Program-made: the position numbers and the translations under genes
The notes under the pieces: generated by a model
Seen by the model: only the letters and a program-made list of their open reading frames with translations
Database searches by the model: none
Told to the model about the DNA's origin: nothing
Shown here: piece after piece, positions 57,219 to 64,000 of the stretch
How positions within the stretch are numbered: position 1 is the stretch's first letter
Layout of the letters: the number at the start of each line of letters is the position of its first letter
Assembly (NCBI RefSeq): GCF_023149135.1
Contig: NZ_JAIWJX010000002.1
Span: 1,240,001 to 1,304,000 of the forward strand
Direction of reading: 5' to 3'
DNA from: Fictibacillus marinisediminis
Lineage (GTDB): Bacteria > Bacillota > Bacilli > Bacillales > Fictibacillaceae
DNA: 64,000 bases

Positions 57219-57767
57219 GTGTTCTTTCAAAATGGAAAGCTAAGCGTACGGCAGCTCGCTTATGAAGATCGGTTCGTATTGGCTAAGTGGCTTTCAGATC
57301 CATCTGTCCTGGAATTTTATGAAGGCAGGGACCGCCCTCACGATGTCTATAAAGTGATACAGAAGTTTTTTAAAAAAGAAGACGAGACGGTTGGCTGTAT
57401 TGTTGAGTACGATGGAATAGACATTGGATACATTCAATTTTATAAACTGGATGTTGAAGCAAAACATGCATACGGATACCGTGATGAAACGGTATATGGG
57501 ATGGATCAGTTCCTCGGGGAAGCTCGTTATCGTGATAGAGGGATTGGGACAGACTTGGTGGCAGGGATGCTGGAGTACCTAGTAAACGATAAGCAGGCTC
57601 AGGTCATTATTATGGATCCGCAAACCTGGAATAAACGGGCCATTCGGTGCTATGAGAAATGCGGATTTAAAAAAGTAAAAGTACTGGCTGAACATGAGTG
57701 GCATGAAGGAAAGTACAGGGATTGCTGGCTCATTGAGTTCCGGCCGGATAAGGAGGAAGTATCATGA
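57219..57767 (+). CDS. GNAT acetyltransferase resembling aminoglycoside 6'-N-acetyltransferase
   Basis: This 182-residue protein resembles the AAC(6') half of the bifunctional enzyme AAC(6')-APH(2''). Shared segments are KWLSDPSVLEFYEGRDRP, ETVYGMDQFLGE, RDRGIGTDLV (motif A, R-x-x-G-I-G), DPQTWNKRAIRCYEKCGF and AEHEWHEGKYRDCWLIE. It should acetylate an amino group, possibly on aminoglycosides; chromosomal relatives often have other or weak activity. It starts at GTG 57219 after GGGGAAG. It lies in an apparent operon between paiB and a DinB gene, overlapping the latter by four bases (ATGA). Confidence 0.8.
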   Translation: MFFQNGKLSVRQLAYEDRFVLAKWLSDPSVLEFYEGRDRPHDVYKVIQKFFKKEDETVGCIVEYDGIDIGYIQFYKLDVEAKHAYGYRDETVYGMDQFLGEARYRDRGIGTDLVAGMLEYLVNDKQAQVIIMDPQTWNKRAIRCYEKCGFKKVKVLAEHEWHEGKYRDCWLIEFRPDKEEVS

Positions 57768-58246
57768 AGACGCTGTTTCGTTACAACTGGCAAGTCAGGG
57801 AGGATTGGTACAAATGGTGTGAGGGTGTTCCTGAAGCTGAACTACTAAAAGTTCGTACAGGCAGTGTGGGAGGCATCTTACATACGCTCTTTCATATCAT
57901 CGATGTCGAGTGGAGCTGGATTCGTGGATTACAGGAAAAACCTGATTTTCAGGAGACTTTTGATGGATATCAATCCCTTGAAAAAGTCAGAAAACTGGAC
58001 GCCGAGTTTAAGCCTGAAGTGGAAAATTTTGTTCTTGCCTGGAAAGACAGTATGGAAGAACGAATTTTGCATGATACCCGACCTGATGGAAGGAAAGTGA
58101 CATTCACCCATGGAGAAATCATGCGCCATGTGATCGCCCACGAAATCCATCACATCGGACAATTGTCGGTTTGGGCGAGGGAGATCGGAACGAAACCAGT
58201 AACTGCTAACCTGATTGATCGGGGACTGAACATAACAATTCAATAG
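57764..58246 (+). CDS. DinB-family protein (YisT-like)
   Basis: This 160-residue four-helix protein has DinB markers: FRYNWQVREDWYKWCEGVPE at the start, GGILHTLFHIIDVEWSWIRG (His39, His43) and HGEIMRHVIAHEIHHIGQLS with His122, His126 and His129-His130 as metal-ligand candidates. It is the third DinB-fold gene in the window and may be a bacillithiol-dependent transferase or an uncharacterised paralog. ATG 57764 overlaps the acetyltransferase stop. A terminator follows at 58256. Confidence 0.8.
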   Translation: MKTLFRYNWQVREDWYKWCEGVPEAELLKVRTGSVGGILHTLFHIIDVEWSWIRGLQEKPDFQETFDGYQSLEKVRKLDAEFKPEVENFVLAWKDSMEERILHDTRPDGRKVTFTHGEIMRHVIAHEIHHIGQLSVWAREIGTKPVTANLIDRGLNITIQ

Positions 58247-58255
58247 GTAACATGG

Positions 58256-58285
58256 AAGAGCTGTTTTCACAACAGCTCTTTTTTA
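58256..58285 (+). terminator. Terminator of the paiB-acetyltransferase-DinB operon
   Basis: The stem AAGAGCTGTT pairs with AACAGCTCTT around TTCAC and is followed by T. Confidence 0.82.
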
Positions 58286-58349
58286 TGTTGACACTTTCAA
58301 AAGTACATTTATCTTTCCAAAGTATGATTACGAACCGCTTTAAAAGTTT

Positions 58350-58378
58350 TTGACACATATATTAGTTATTGCTAATAT
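58350..58378 (+). promoter_or_regulatory. Sigma-A promoter of the metal-resistance operon
   Basis: TTGACA at 58350-58355, a 17-base spacer and TAATAT at 58373-58378 form a near-consensus promoter. The first operator palindrome (58359-58378) covers the spacer and the -10 element. Confidence 0.85.
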
Positions 58379-58409
58379 CATATTAATATATATTAGTTTA
58401 CTCTAATGT
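58359..58409. promoter_or_regulatory. Tandem ArsR-family operators ATATTAG-N6-CTAATAT
   Basis: Operator 1 is a perfect 7-6-7 inverted repeat (ATATTAG 58359-58365, CTAATAT 58372-58378). Operator 2 repeats the pattern with one changed base (ATATTAG 58390-58396, CTAATGT 58403-58409). Their centres are 31 bases apart, about three helical turns. They overlap the promoter and lie upstream of the ArsR start, so metal-relieved repression is expected. Confidence 0.85.
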
Positions 58410-58428
58410 ATGAATGGGGGCTATTGGT

Positions 58429-58749
58429 ATGCAATTGATCGAAATTGATACAAAGGTAAAATTTCTACGTGGTTTTGCTGATAAAACACGAATTCAAATA
58501 TTAGAGGCGTTAATGGATGAAGAAAAAACTGTATCTCAAATCGTAGAAGCGATCAACGGAAATCAATCCAACATATCACAACATCTCGCCTGTCTTAAAG
58601 GTTGTGGCATTATTGTAGGAAGACAGGAAGGAAGATATTGTTATTATCGTATCCGCAATCAGCAGGTCCGTGAACTGCTTAACATGTTTAACGTTGTTCT
58701 TGCCGACGTTCAAAATGATGTCGCTTGTTGTGACAGTCATATAGATTAG
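58429..58749 (+). CDS. ArsR/SmtB-family metal-sensing repressor, CmtR-like
   Basis: This 106-residue winged-helix repressor has the ArsR core (KFLRGFADKTRIQILEALMD, recognition region QSNISQHLACLKGCGI). Cys55 and Cys59 in HLACLKGCG sit in the recognition helix, spaced as in the Cd/Pb sensor CmtR (Cys57, Cys61), and C-terminal Cys100-Cys101 could supply the third ligand. The CadC motif ELCVC is absent. ATG 58429 follows GGGGG; ATG 58414 has no ribosome binding site. It precedes cadA by 11 bases. Two matching operators lie upstream. Confidence 0.88.
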   Translation: MQLIEIDTKVKFLRGFADKTRIQILEALMDEEKTVSQIVEAINGNQSNISQHLACLKGCGIIVGRQEGRYCYYRIRNQQVRELLNMFNVVLADVQNDVACCDSHID

Positions 58750-58760
58750 GAGTGATTCTT

Positions 58761-61229
58761 ATGTCAAACCAATGCTCCGGCTCTGATAAAAAGCCACAAA
58801 CGAAAAAGGATAGCTGCTGTTCAGGTGGGGAAGCCACAGAAGCAATAGCCAAGGAGAAAACAACCAGCTGTTGTTCTTCTGAGCCACAAATAAAAGAAAC
58901 GAGTATTGTACCTTCCCTTGATAGTGAAAAAATGGAGTTTAGAGTCCAGGGAATGGATTGTCCTGCTTGTGCAAAAACCATTGAAAAAGGGATTCGCACA
59001 CTAACGGATATAAAAGAAGTCCATGTTAATTACAGTACTGCGAAAATGCAAGTCGTTGCACACAATCTCTCAGCCTTTGATCCCATCGAAGGCCAAATTA
59101 AGAAGCTCGGCTATACTGTGGAGCCGATTAATGAGAAAAGAAAACTTAAGACCTACACGGTAGAAGGAATGGATTGCGGTAGTTGTGCTAAAAGTATCGA
59201 AAATCATTTAAACCTCCACTCTTCTGTTCAAAGCGTAAATGTTAATTTTTCGACGGGGAAAATGAAAATTGAACATACAAATAGTCCAGAAGAAATCGTT
59301 TCAGAAGTTTCTAAGATTGGGTTTAAAGCTACGTTAGATACTAGCCGTACAGCAAGTCAGCCTGTCCAAAAGAAGAATGAAAATGGTTTGCTCATTGGTT
59401 CAGGCCTGTTGATTGCACTTGGTTTTGCTGGTTCCTTTACAGGTGTATCCACATTGATGTCCTCGATCCTCTATGCTGTTGCCATGATTCTGAGTGGATA
59501 TAAACCTGTGAAAAGTGCTTACTATTCGTTAAGAAGCCGTTCTTTAGACATGAATGTATTAATGTCAGCGGCAGCAATTGGGGCAGCTTTTATTGGTGAG
59601 TGGCTGGAAGGTGCCACTGTGGTTTGGTTATTTGCATTGGGCAACGTATTGCAGAATAAGTCCATTGAACAAACAAGAAATTCGATTCGCAATCTTATGG
59701 ATCTAGCTCCTCCAGAAGCCTGGGTTCAAGCCGGCTTAGATGTTGTTAAAAAAACCGTAGAGGATATCTCGATTGGTGATGTCATTATTGTTAAACCAGG
59801 TGACAAGATTCCTTTGGATGGAGAGGTATTTAAAGGGGAATCCAGTGTTAATCAAGCACCGATTACAGGTGAATCCATCCCTGTTGATAAGCAATCAGGA
59901 GACAACGTGTATGCAGGAACCATTAATGAACACGGAACGCTTGAAATCAAGGTAACAAAGCTAGTCGAAGATACGACTATTTCCAAAATCATTCACTTGG
60001 TGGAAGAAGCTCAGGAGCAAAAAGCACCCACTGAAGCCTTTATTGATAAATTCGCAGCCATCTATACGCCGATTGTATTTGGATTGGCATTACTTATCAT
60101 GGTCCTTCCGCCATTATTAACATTAGGAACGTGGGGTGATTGGTTTTATAAAGGGCTTGAATTATTGGTGATTGCTTGTCCATGTGCACTGGTGATCTCT
60201 ACTCCAGTGGCCATTGTGTCAGCCATCGGGAATGCTGCAAAGAATGGAATCTTAATCAAAGGTGGGACCTTCTTAGAAAAAGCGGGTGCCATCACAGCTA
60301 TCGCGTTTGATAAAACAGGAACCTTAACTGAGGGTAAACCAAAAGTATCAAAAGTTGAAGTGCTGGAAGGTACAGAAGAAGAACTGTTATCCATCGCCTT
60401 CACATTAGAGAATTATTCCACTCATCCAATTGCTAAAGCCATTGTGGATTACGCGAAGTCCCAAGGAATTTCTTCTAAAGAAGGAGAGTTATATAAAAGC
60501 ATTGTTGGGAAAGGCGTCCAAGCCGCGATTGATGGAGTGAATTATTACGCAGGAAACCTAACTCTATTTAAAGAAATGACGGTCTCACTGGATCAGCTTA
60601 ACCAAAATGTACTGGAGCTGCAGAACCAAGGGAAAACGATTGTGATCATTGGTACGGAACAAAAGATCATTGGTTTGATTGCCGTGTCGGATACCATCCG
60701 AGAATCTACCATCTCTTCGTTAAAAGCATTAAAAGAAAGAGGAATACGCGAGACCGTCATGTTAACGGGGGATAACGAAGGTACCGCTAAAATGATTGCC
60801 TCTGAAGCAAATGTGAGTCGTTACTTTGCTGAATTATTGCCAGAAGATAAAGTAACCGCAATCAAGAAGCTGCAAAGCGAAGGGTACAAGGTAGCCATGG
60901 TCGGTGATGGAATTAATGATGCCCCTGCACTGGCCGCCGCTGATCTAGGAATTGCGATGGGTGGAGCGGGAACGGATACTGCCATGGAGACCGCGGACAT
61001 TGTTTTAATGGCTGATAATCTTGATAAGCTGCCTCATACCATGAAATTGAGTAAAAATGCGTTATCCATCATCAAGCAAAACATTTGGTTTTCCATCATC
61101 ATAAAGGCTATTGCATTAGGATTGATATTCCCTGGCTGGCTTACGCTCTGGATGGCGGTATTAAGTGATACAGGGGCAGCATTAATCGTTATTTTAAATG
61201 CTTTAAGGCTATTAAAGGATAAAGAATGA
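58761..61229 (+). CDS. cadA: P1B-type heavy-metal ATPase, CadA/ZntA-like
   Basis: This 822-residue efflux pump has a Cys-rich N-terminus (QCSG, SCCSGG, SCCSSE), two heavy-metal-associated domains with GMDCPAC and GMDCGSC, and eight membrane helices. The membrane metal site is CPC in VIACPCALVIS. TGES, DKTGTLTEG (phosphorylated Asp), STHP and GDGINDAP complete the P-type core. CPC with this layout indicates Zn, Cd or Pb export. ATG 58761 lies eight bases after TAGGAG; GTG 58752 overlaps that site. It is co-transcribed with the CmtR-like repressor. A terminator follows. Confidence 0.92.
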   Translation: MSNQCSGSDKKPQTKKDSCCSGGEATEAIAKEKTTSCCSSEPQIKETSIVPSLDSEKMEFRVQGMDCPACAKTIEKGIRTLTDIKEVHVNYSTAKMQVVAHNLSAFDPIEGQIKKLGYTVEPINEKRKLKTYTVEGMDCGSCAKSIENHLNLHSSVQSVNVNFSTGKMKIEHTNSPEEIVSEVSKIGFKATLDTSRTASQPVQKKNENGLLIGSGLLIALGFAGSFTGVSTLMSSILYAVAMILSGYKPVKSAYYSLRSRSLDMNVLMSAAAIGAAFIGEWLEGATVVWLFALGNVLQNKSIEQTRNSIRNLMDLAPPEAWVQAGLDVVKKTVEDISIGDVIIVKPGDKIPLDGEVFKGESSVNQAPITGESIPVDKQSGDNVYAGTINEHGTLEIKVTKLVEDTTISKIIHLVEEAQEQKAPTEAFIDKFAAIYTPIVFGLALLIMVLPPLLTLGTWGDWFYKGLELLVIACPCALVISTPVAIVSAIGNAAKNGILIKGGTFLEKAGAITAIAFDKTGTLTEGKPKVSKVEVLEGTEEELLSIAFTLENYSTHPIAKAIVDYAKSQGISSKEGELYKSIVGKGVQAAIDGVNYYAGNLTLFKEMTVSLDQLNQNVLELQNQGKTIVIIGTEQKIIGLIAVSDTIRESTISSLKALKERGIRETVMLTGDNEGTAKMIASEANVSRYFAELLPEDKVTAIKKLQSEGYKVAMVGDGINDAPALAAADLGIAMGGAGTDTAMETADIVLMADNLDKLPHTMKLSKNALSIIKQNIWFSIIIKAIALGLIFPGWLTLWMAVLSDTGAALIVILNALRLLKDKE

Positions 61230-61251
61230 AATATATCAAGATGACATAATT

Positions 61252-61287
61252 AAAACCATTGAGACGATCTCTCAATGGTTTTTCTTT
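61252..61287. terminator. Terminator between cadA and the PCYCGC lipoprotein gene
   Basis: A 13-base stem, AAACCATTGAGA with TCTCTCAATGGTTT, has a CGA loop and T-runs both ways. It ends both convergent transcripts and reaches the lipoprotein stop codon. Confidence 0.85.
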
Positions 61288-61780
61288 ATATGGTAGGGGT
61301 AGGTGTTGGTTTTGCATAACCCTTCTCATATGTTTTATCGATGTTCTCTCTAATTTCCTTTACTGATTTTCCTTTGCTGTAATCCATTACTGATTGTGCA
61401 GCGATTTCCAGACATACCCCACATTTTGTTCCGTGATCATCCCAAACTATTGCACCATTCTTTTTATTTTCATGGACGAAGCAATCGTAATTATTTTTAT
61501 GGTTTGCTTCTTCTCCACAGCCGCAGTAACAAGGAATCTTCTCGAGGAGTTCTTTATGTTTAGCAGCAGCCTGATAAATTACCTGTATCTCTTTTGGCTG
61601 TTTCATCAAAAAAGAAGGCAAAGATTCAACTTTTCCTGTTTCCTCTCTAATATCGGAGGTTTCATGAGATTGAGATTGTTCATGCTCTTGATGATTTTCT
61701 TCCCTTTTTTGAGGTTCTTTATTGGAACAGGCAATTAGAAAAGATAAGGAGAGTAGGACGGCAAGTGATTTAATTTTCAT
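61286..61780 (-). CDS. PCYCGC-motif lipoprotein
   Basis: This 164-residue lipoprotein (lipobox LIAC, Cys18) has a His/Glu-rich linker (REENHQEHEQSQSHETS) and a PCYCGC domain: IPCYCGCGEEANHKNNYDCF with further cysteines in GTKCGVCLE. The family is widespread in Bacillaceae, and its role is unknown; the cysteine and histidine clusters suggest metal or redox binding outside the cell. It is convergent with cadA and shares its terminator, so a link to metal handling is possible but inferred. Confidence 0.82.
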   Translation of the reverse strand: MKIKSLAVLLSLSFLIACSNKEPQKREENHQEHEQSQSHETSDIREETGKVESLPSFLMKQPKEIQVIYQAAAKHKELLEKIPCYCGCGEEANHKNNYDCFVHENKKNGAIVWDDHGTKCGVCLEIAAQSVMDYSKGKSVKEIRENIDKTYEKGYAKPTPTPTI

Positions 61781-62028
61781 TACAATTCCCCTCTATAATA
61801 GATTAGATTACTCTGTCATTTTAAATGAAAAAAGGCGGCTGCACATAGCTGTTCACAATAAATACATAAATGAAAACAACTCCATCCTGTGAAATTATGG
61901 TGCATTCTATTTATCTCAACAATAAAAGCTGCCTTCATTTTTTTTATAAAGTGAGGACATATGTCCTTTCCCTCATGCGTGGCTTTCCCTGATAATGAAA
62001 AATGTAAATTAAACAGGGGAGAGATTCG

Positions 62029-62454
62029 ATGAAAGGAATACTTTTTGCGTTGTTCGGAGGTATCTTCATTTCCCTTCAAGGTGTGGCCAATTCCCGGATC
62101 GGCCAGGATATTGGCACATGGCAAGCGGCCACAGTTACCCAGATGACAGGATTTATTTTAGCGATGATCCTCATGATTTTCTTCAGAGATCGTACTTGGC
62201 AAAAATTCAAACTTGTGAAACCGCTGTATTTGTTTGGGGGAACGTTTGCTGCTGTCGTGATCTTCAGTAATGTAACAGCCATCCATAAGGTAGGTGTGAC
62301 CCTGACCATCTCTGCTCTCTTGATCGCTCAGTTAAGCGTTGCTTTTTTAACAGACAGCTACGGCTGGTTTGGAACGGCGAAACAGAGAATGAGGATGCCG
62401 CAGTTCATCGGAATTGGTATGATGATTACAGGTGTGCTGATTTTAAGCATGTGA
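62029..62454 (+). CDS. DMT-superfamily half-transporter, YdcZ/DUF606
   Basis: This 141-residue protein has four or five helices and the DUF606/YdcZ signature: LFALFGGIFISLQGVANSRI at the start and IGIGMMITGVLILS at the end. YdcZ-type proteins are half the size of EamA transporters and probably pair. A second copy lies at 63192, with a Crp/Fnr regulator between. GGGGAGAG lies upstream of ATG 62029. Substrates are unknown. The 248 bases before it contain only a low-complexity region with no recognised feature. Confidence 0.82.
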   Translation: MKGILFALFGGIFISLQGVANSRIGQDIGTWQAATVTQMTGFILAMILMIFFRDRTWQKFKLVKPLYLFGGTFAAVVIFSNVTAIHKVGVTLTISALLIAQLSVAFLTDSYGWFGTAKQRMRMPQFIGIGMMITGVLILSM

Positions 62455-62478
62455 TAATCGCCTGATGGAGGTTTCGCT

Positions 62479-63177
62479 ATGAAAAAAATCAATGATCGAG
62501 AGCTGCTTGAATTATATTTAAGTGATCATCATATAGAATCTATATTTCATTCGCAATTGATGCCGTATTTGAAGTTATATCATTTCAAGCCGGGTGAGCT
62601 CATCTGTTCACAGGGAGAACCCGCACAGTATATTTATGTACTGGTGAAGGGGAAGGTAAAAGTGTACACCACCTCACCAGAAGGCAAAACACTCATTCTT
62701 TCGTTTAAAACACCGCTTGAAGTGATCGGGGACATTGAATATGTACGGGGTACAGATACGGTGAATACAGTGGAGGCTGTATCTCCTGTCACGATGATCG
62801 GTATTCATCATCGCTGGCTGAAAAAATACGCTTGTGATGATTCAGCGTTCCTGAATTTTTTATTGAAAATCATTACGGAAAAATTCTATGTGAAATCCAA
62901 TTCTTTACGCTTTAATCTGCTCTATCCGGTGGAAGTTCGTCTGGCGAGTTATCTCTTGTCGGTCTCGTTTGATGAATCGGATTCCTTATTAACGGGGCAG
63001 CACAGTACCCGAAGCTTGAAAGATGCTGCGAATTTAATCGGAACGAGCTACAGGCATCTGAACCGGGTCATCCAGCAATTTTGTGCAGAAGGATTGGTTG
63101 AAAGGAACAGCGGAGGAATTCTTGTAAAAGATCGGGAAGGCTTGCGGGCATTGGCCAATGACAATATCTATGAATAA
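62479..63177 (+). CDS. Crp/Fnr-family regulator, YeiL-like
   Basis: This 232-residue protein has an N-terminal cyclic-nucleotide-binding-like beta-roll (FKPGELICSQGEPAQYIYVL, then VKGKVKVYTTSPEGKTLILS) and a C-terminal winged helix with DAANLIGTSYRHLNRVIQQF. It lacks the C-terminal Fnr cysteines seen in the protein at 30113, so Fe-S oxygen sensing is not supported. It lies between two YdcZ-type genes on the same strand with short gaps, so it probably controls them and itself. GGAGG lies upstream of ATG 62479. Confidence 0.82.
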   Translation: MKKINDRELLELYLSDHHIESIFHSQLMPYLKLYHFKPGELICSQGEPAQYIYVLVKGKVKVYTTSPEGKTLILSFKTPLEVIGDIEYVRGTDTVNTVEAVSPVTMIGIHHRWLKKYACDDSAFLNFLLKIITEKFYVKSNSLRFNLLYPVEVRLASYLLSVSFDESDSLLTGQHSTRSLKDAANLIGTSYRHLNRVIQQFCAEGLVERNSGGILVKDREGLRALANDNIYE

Positions 63178-63191
63178 GGAGTAGAAGAGTT

Positions 63192-63659
63192 ATGCTTTTA
63201 GGGATCATTTTTGCGCTGATTGCAGGAGCGCTCGTCGGCCTGCAAAACATTTTCAATAGTAAGGTCAATGAACATGCGGGATCCTGGGCAACGAATGTCC
63301 TGGTTTTGGGTCTGGGATTCATTGCATCACTGACGCTTGGTTTAATCTTTGAAGGGAAACAATTATTCCATCTGCACCATATGCAAACGTGGTATTGGTT
63401 CAGCGGTGTGATTGGAGTAGGAGTGGTGACCTGTGTGGTGCAAGGGGTCAAACGGCTCCGGCCAACGATTGCTATCTCCATTGTCCTGGCATCACAGCTT
63501 GGATTTGCCCTGTTTTTGGACTCGGTGGGCGCCTTAGGCTTGAAACCGGTGCCTTTTACCTTTAAAGAGCTGATTGGAGTGCTGATCATCATCGGAGGCA
63601 TCATTGTTTTTAAATTCAGCGGTGAGCAAGAGACTCAGCAATCGCAGAAAGCCTCATGA
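63192..63659 (+). CDS. DMT-superfamily half-transporter, YdcZ/DUF606, second copy
   Basis: This 155-residue paralog of the product at 62029 has about five helices: IIFALIAGALVGLQNIFNSK at the start, WFSGVIGVGVVTCVVQGVKR in the middle, and LIGVLIIIGGIIVFKFSG at the end. Two small, diverged YdcZ proteins in one operon suggest an antiparallel heterodimer forming a full transporter. ATAAGGAG lies upstream of ATG 63192. It overlaps the next gene by four bases (ATGA). Confidence 0.82.
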   Translation: MLLGIIFALIAGALVGLQNIFNSKVNEHAGSWATNVLVLGLGFIASLTLGLIFEGKQLFHLHHMQTWYWFSGVIGVGVVTCVVQGVKRLRPTIAISIVLASQLGFALFLDSVGALGLKPVPFTFKELIGVLIIIGGIIVFKFSGEQETQQSQKAS

Positions 63660-64000
63660 AAACTTACAAAACACTGTTATTTGATGTTGATGATACGCTG
63701 TTGGACTTCGGTGCGGCAGAGAGCACAGCCCTTCGCATGTTGTGTGAAGAGCAGCTGATTACATTTACCTCAGAACTGGAGACCCTTTATAAGAAAATAA
63801 ACCAGGGGCTTTGGCAAGCTTTTGAAGAAGGGGAAATCGAAAGGGCAGAGGTTCTCAACACCCGTTTTTCTCTTTTATTAAAAGAGTACGGCCATGAGGC
63901 GGATGGGCTTTTGCTTGAAGAAACCTACCGTCGATTTTTAAGTGAAGGGAACCAGCTGATCGAAGGAGCATTGGAATTGATCACAGTGCTGCAAGATCGT
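63656..64000 (+). CDS. yfnB: HAD-superfamily hydrolase, YfnB/YjjG-like, 3' end outside window
   Basis: The first 115 residues are present; the rest lies beyond the window. FDVDDTLLDFGAAE near residue 9 is the HAD motif I, with the nucleophile Asp10 in D-V-D-D-T. The cap segment LYKKINQGLWQAFEEGEIER matches YjjG/YfnB-type nucleotidases, which dephosphorylate nucleoside monophosphates. ATG 63656 overlaps the YdcZ stop (ATGA), so it is translationally coupled to that operon. Confidence 0.8.
   Translation, partial: MKTYKTLLFDVDDTLLDFGAAESTALRMLCEEQLITFTSELETLYKKINQGLWQAFEEGEIERAEVLNTRFSLLLKEYGHEADGLLLEETYRRFLSEGNQLIEGALELITVLQDR

Noticed and set aside
1..64000. Search for CRISPR arrays, rRNA, tRNA, insertion sequences and prophage genes
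   Set aside because: No direct-repeat/spacer arrays, rRNA or tRNA-like sequences, transposases, integrases or phage structural genes were recognised by eye; the periodic arrays have units far too short for CRISPR.

Overview
The window looks like chromosomal DNA of an aerobic, spore-forming member of the Bacillaceae, most likely a Bacillus or Fictibacillus relative; the genus is inferred. Strong AGGAGG-type ribosome binding sites and frequent TTG/GTG starts are typical of this group. So are a Bacillus-type Fnr with C-terminal cysteines, a SpoIISA/SpoIISB pair, three DinB-fold (bacillithiol-transferase-like) proteins, PaiB, YjcF, a YflT-domain stress protein behind a SigB-like promoter, and an HssRS/HrtBA heme module. 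No rRNA, tRNA, CRISPR array, insertion sequence or prophage was seen. Most genes are short accessory units of one to four genes separated by clear hairpin terminators.

Layout. 1-8.6 kb: GNAT fragment, SWIM-SNF2 helicase (YwqA-like), a 21-bp repeat array, hydrolase, O-methyltransferase, YfiT-like protein, VOC protein, a 50-bp nested palindrome, a decayed SUKH gene and a P-loop kinase. 8.6-17.7 kb: hydrolase, VOC pseudogene, an ECF41-type sigma factor with an FAD oxidoreductase, nucleoside hydrolase, YczE-type membrane protein, YjcF-like GNAT, MFS transporter and phosphatase. 17.7-22.5 kb: VOC protein, then hssR-hssS and hrtB-hrtA with a direct-repeat HssR site between them. 22.6-30 kb: DUF2785-like protein, an MFS exporter divergent from an SgrR-type regulator, the YflT-domain protein, a LysM polysaccharide deacetylase and an aldose epimerase-like protein. 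30-34.7 kb: fnr divergent from a RIC/ScdA repair gene over an FNR box, then a MazG-like NTP pyrophosphohydrolase coupled to a PLD-helicase. 34.7-42.7 kb: small accessory genes, including a four-gene locus with a candidate type VII effector and two DUF5085-like partners. 42.7-48.1 kb: glutamine-type ABC importer, amidase, aminotransferase and Est30-like esterase. 48.2-53 kb: two secreted proteins of unknown function, a second repeat array, spoIISAB and several gene remnants. 53-58.3 kb: alkaline phosphatase behind Pho-box-like repeats, peptidoglycan-binding protein, GyrI-like protein, frameshifted VOC gene, PaiB, AAC(6')-like acetyltransferase and a DinB protein. 58.3-64 kb: CmtR-like ArsR repressor with two operators, CadA-type ATPase, PCYCGC lipoprotein, a YdcZ-Crp-YdcZ cluster and the start of a YfnB-like HAD phosphatase.

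How the genes work together. Several complete sense-and-respond modules can be read directly. HssRS with HrtBA handles heme. The CmtR-like repressor with CadA handles Cd/Pb/Zn. Fnr with RIC handles low oxygen and nitrosative Fe-S damage. Pho boxes with the phosphatase respond to phosphate limitation. SpoIISA/B is a membrane toxin with its antitoxin. The less understood loci are the candidate type VII effector operon (38984-41879), the NTPase/PLD-helicase pair (31932-34694), the secreted pair (48260-49837) and two intergenic arrays with 20-21 bp period. The window is also rich in decayed small genes (VOC, GNAT, SUKH, ChrA and kinase remnants); one frameshift is an exact 7-bp tandem duplication.
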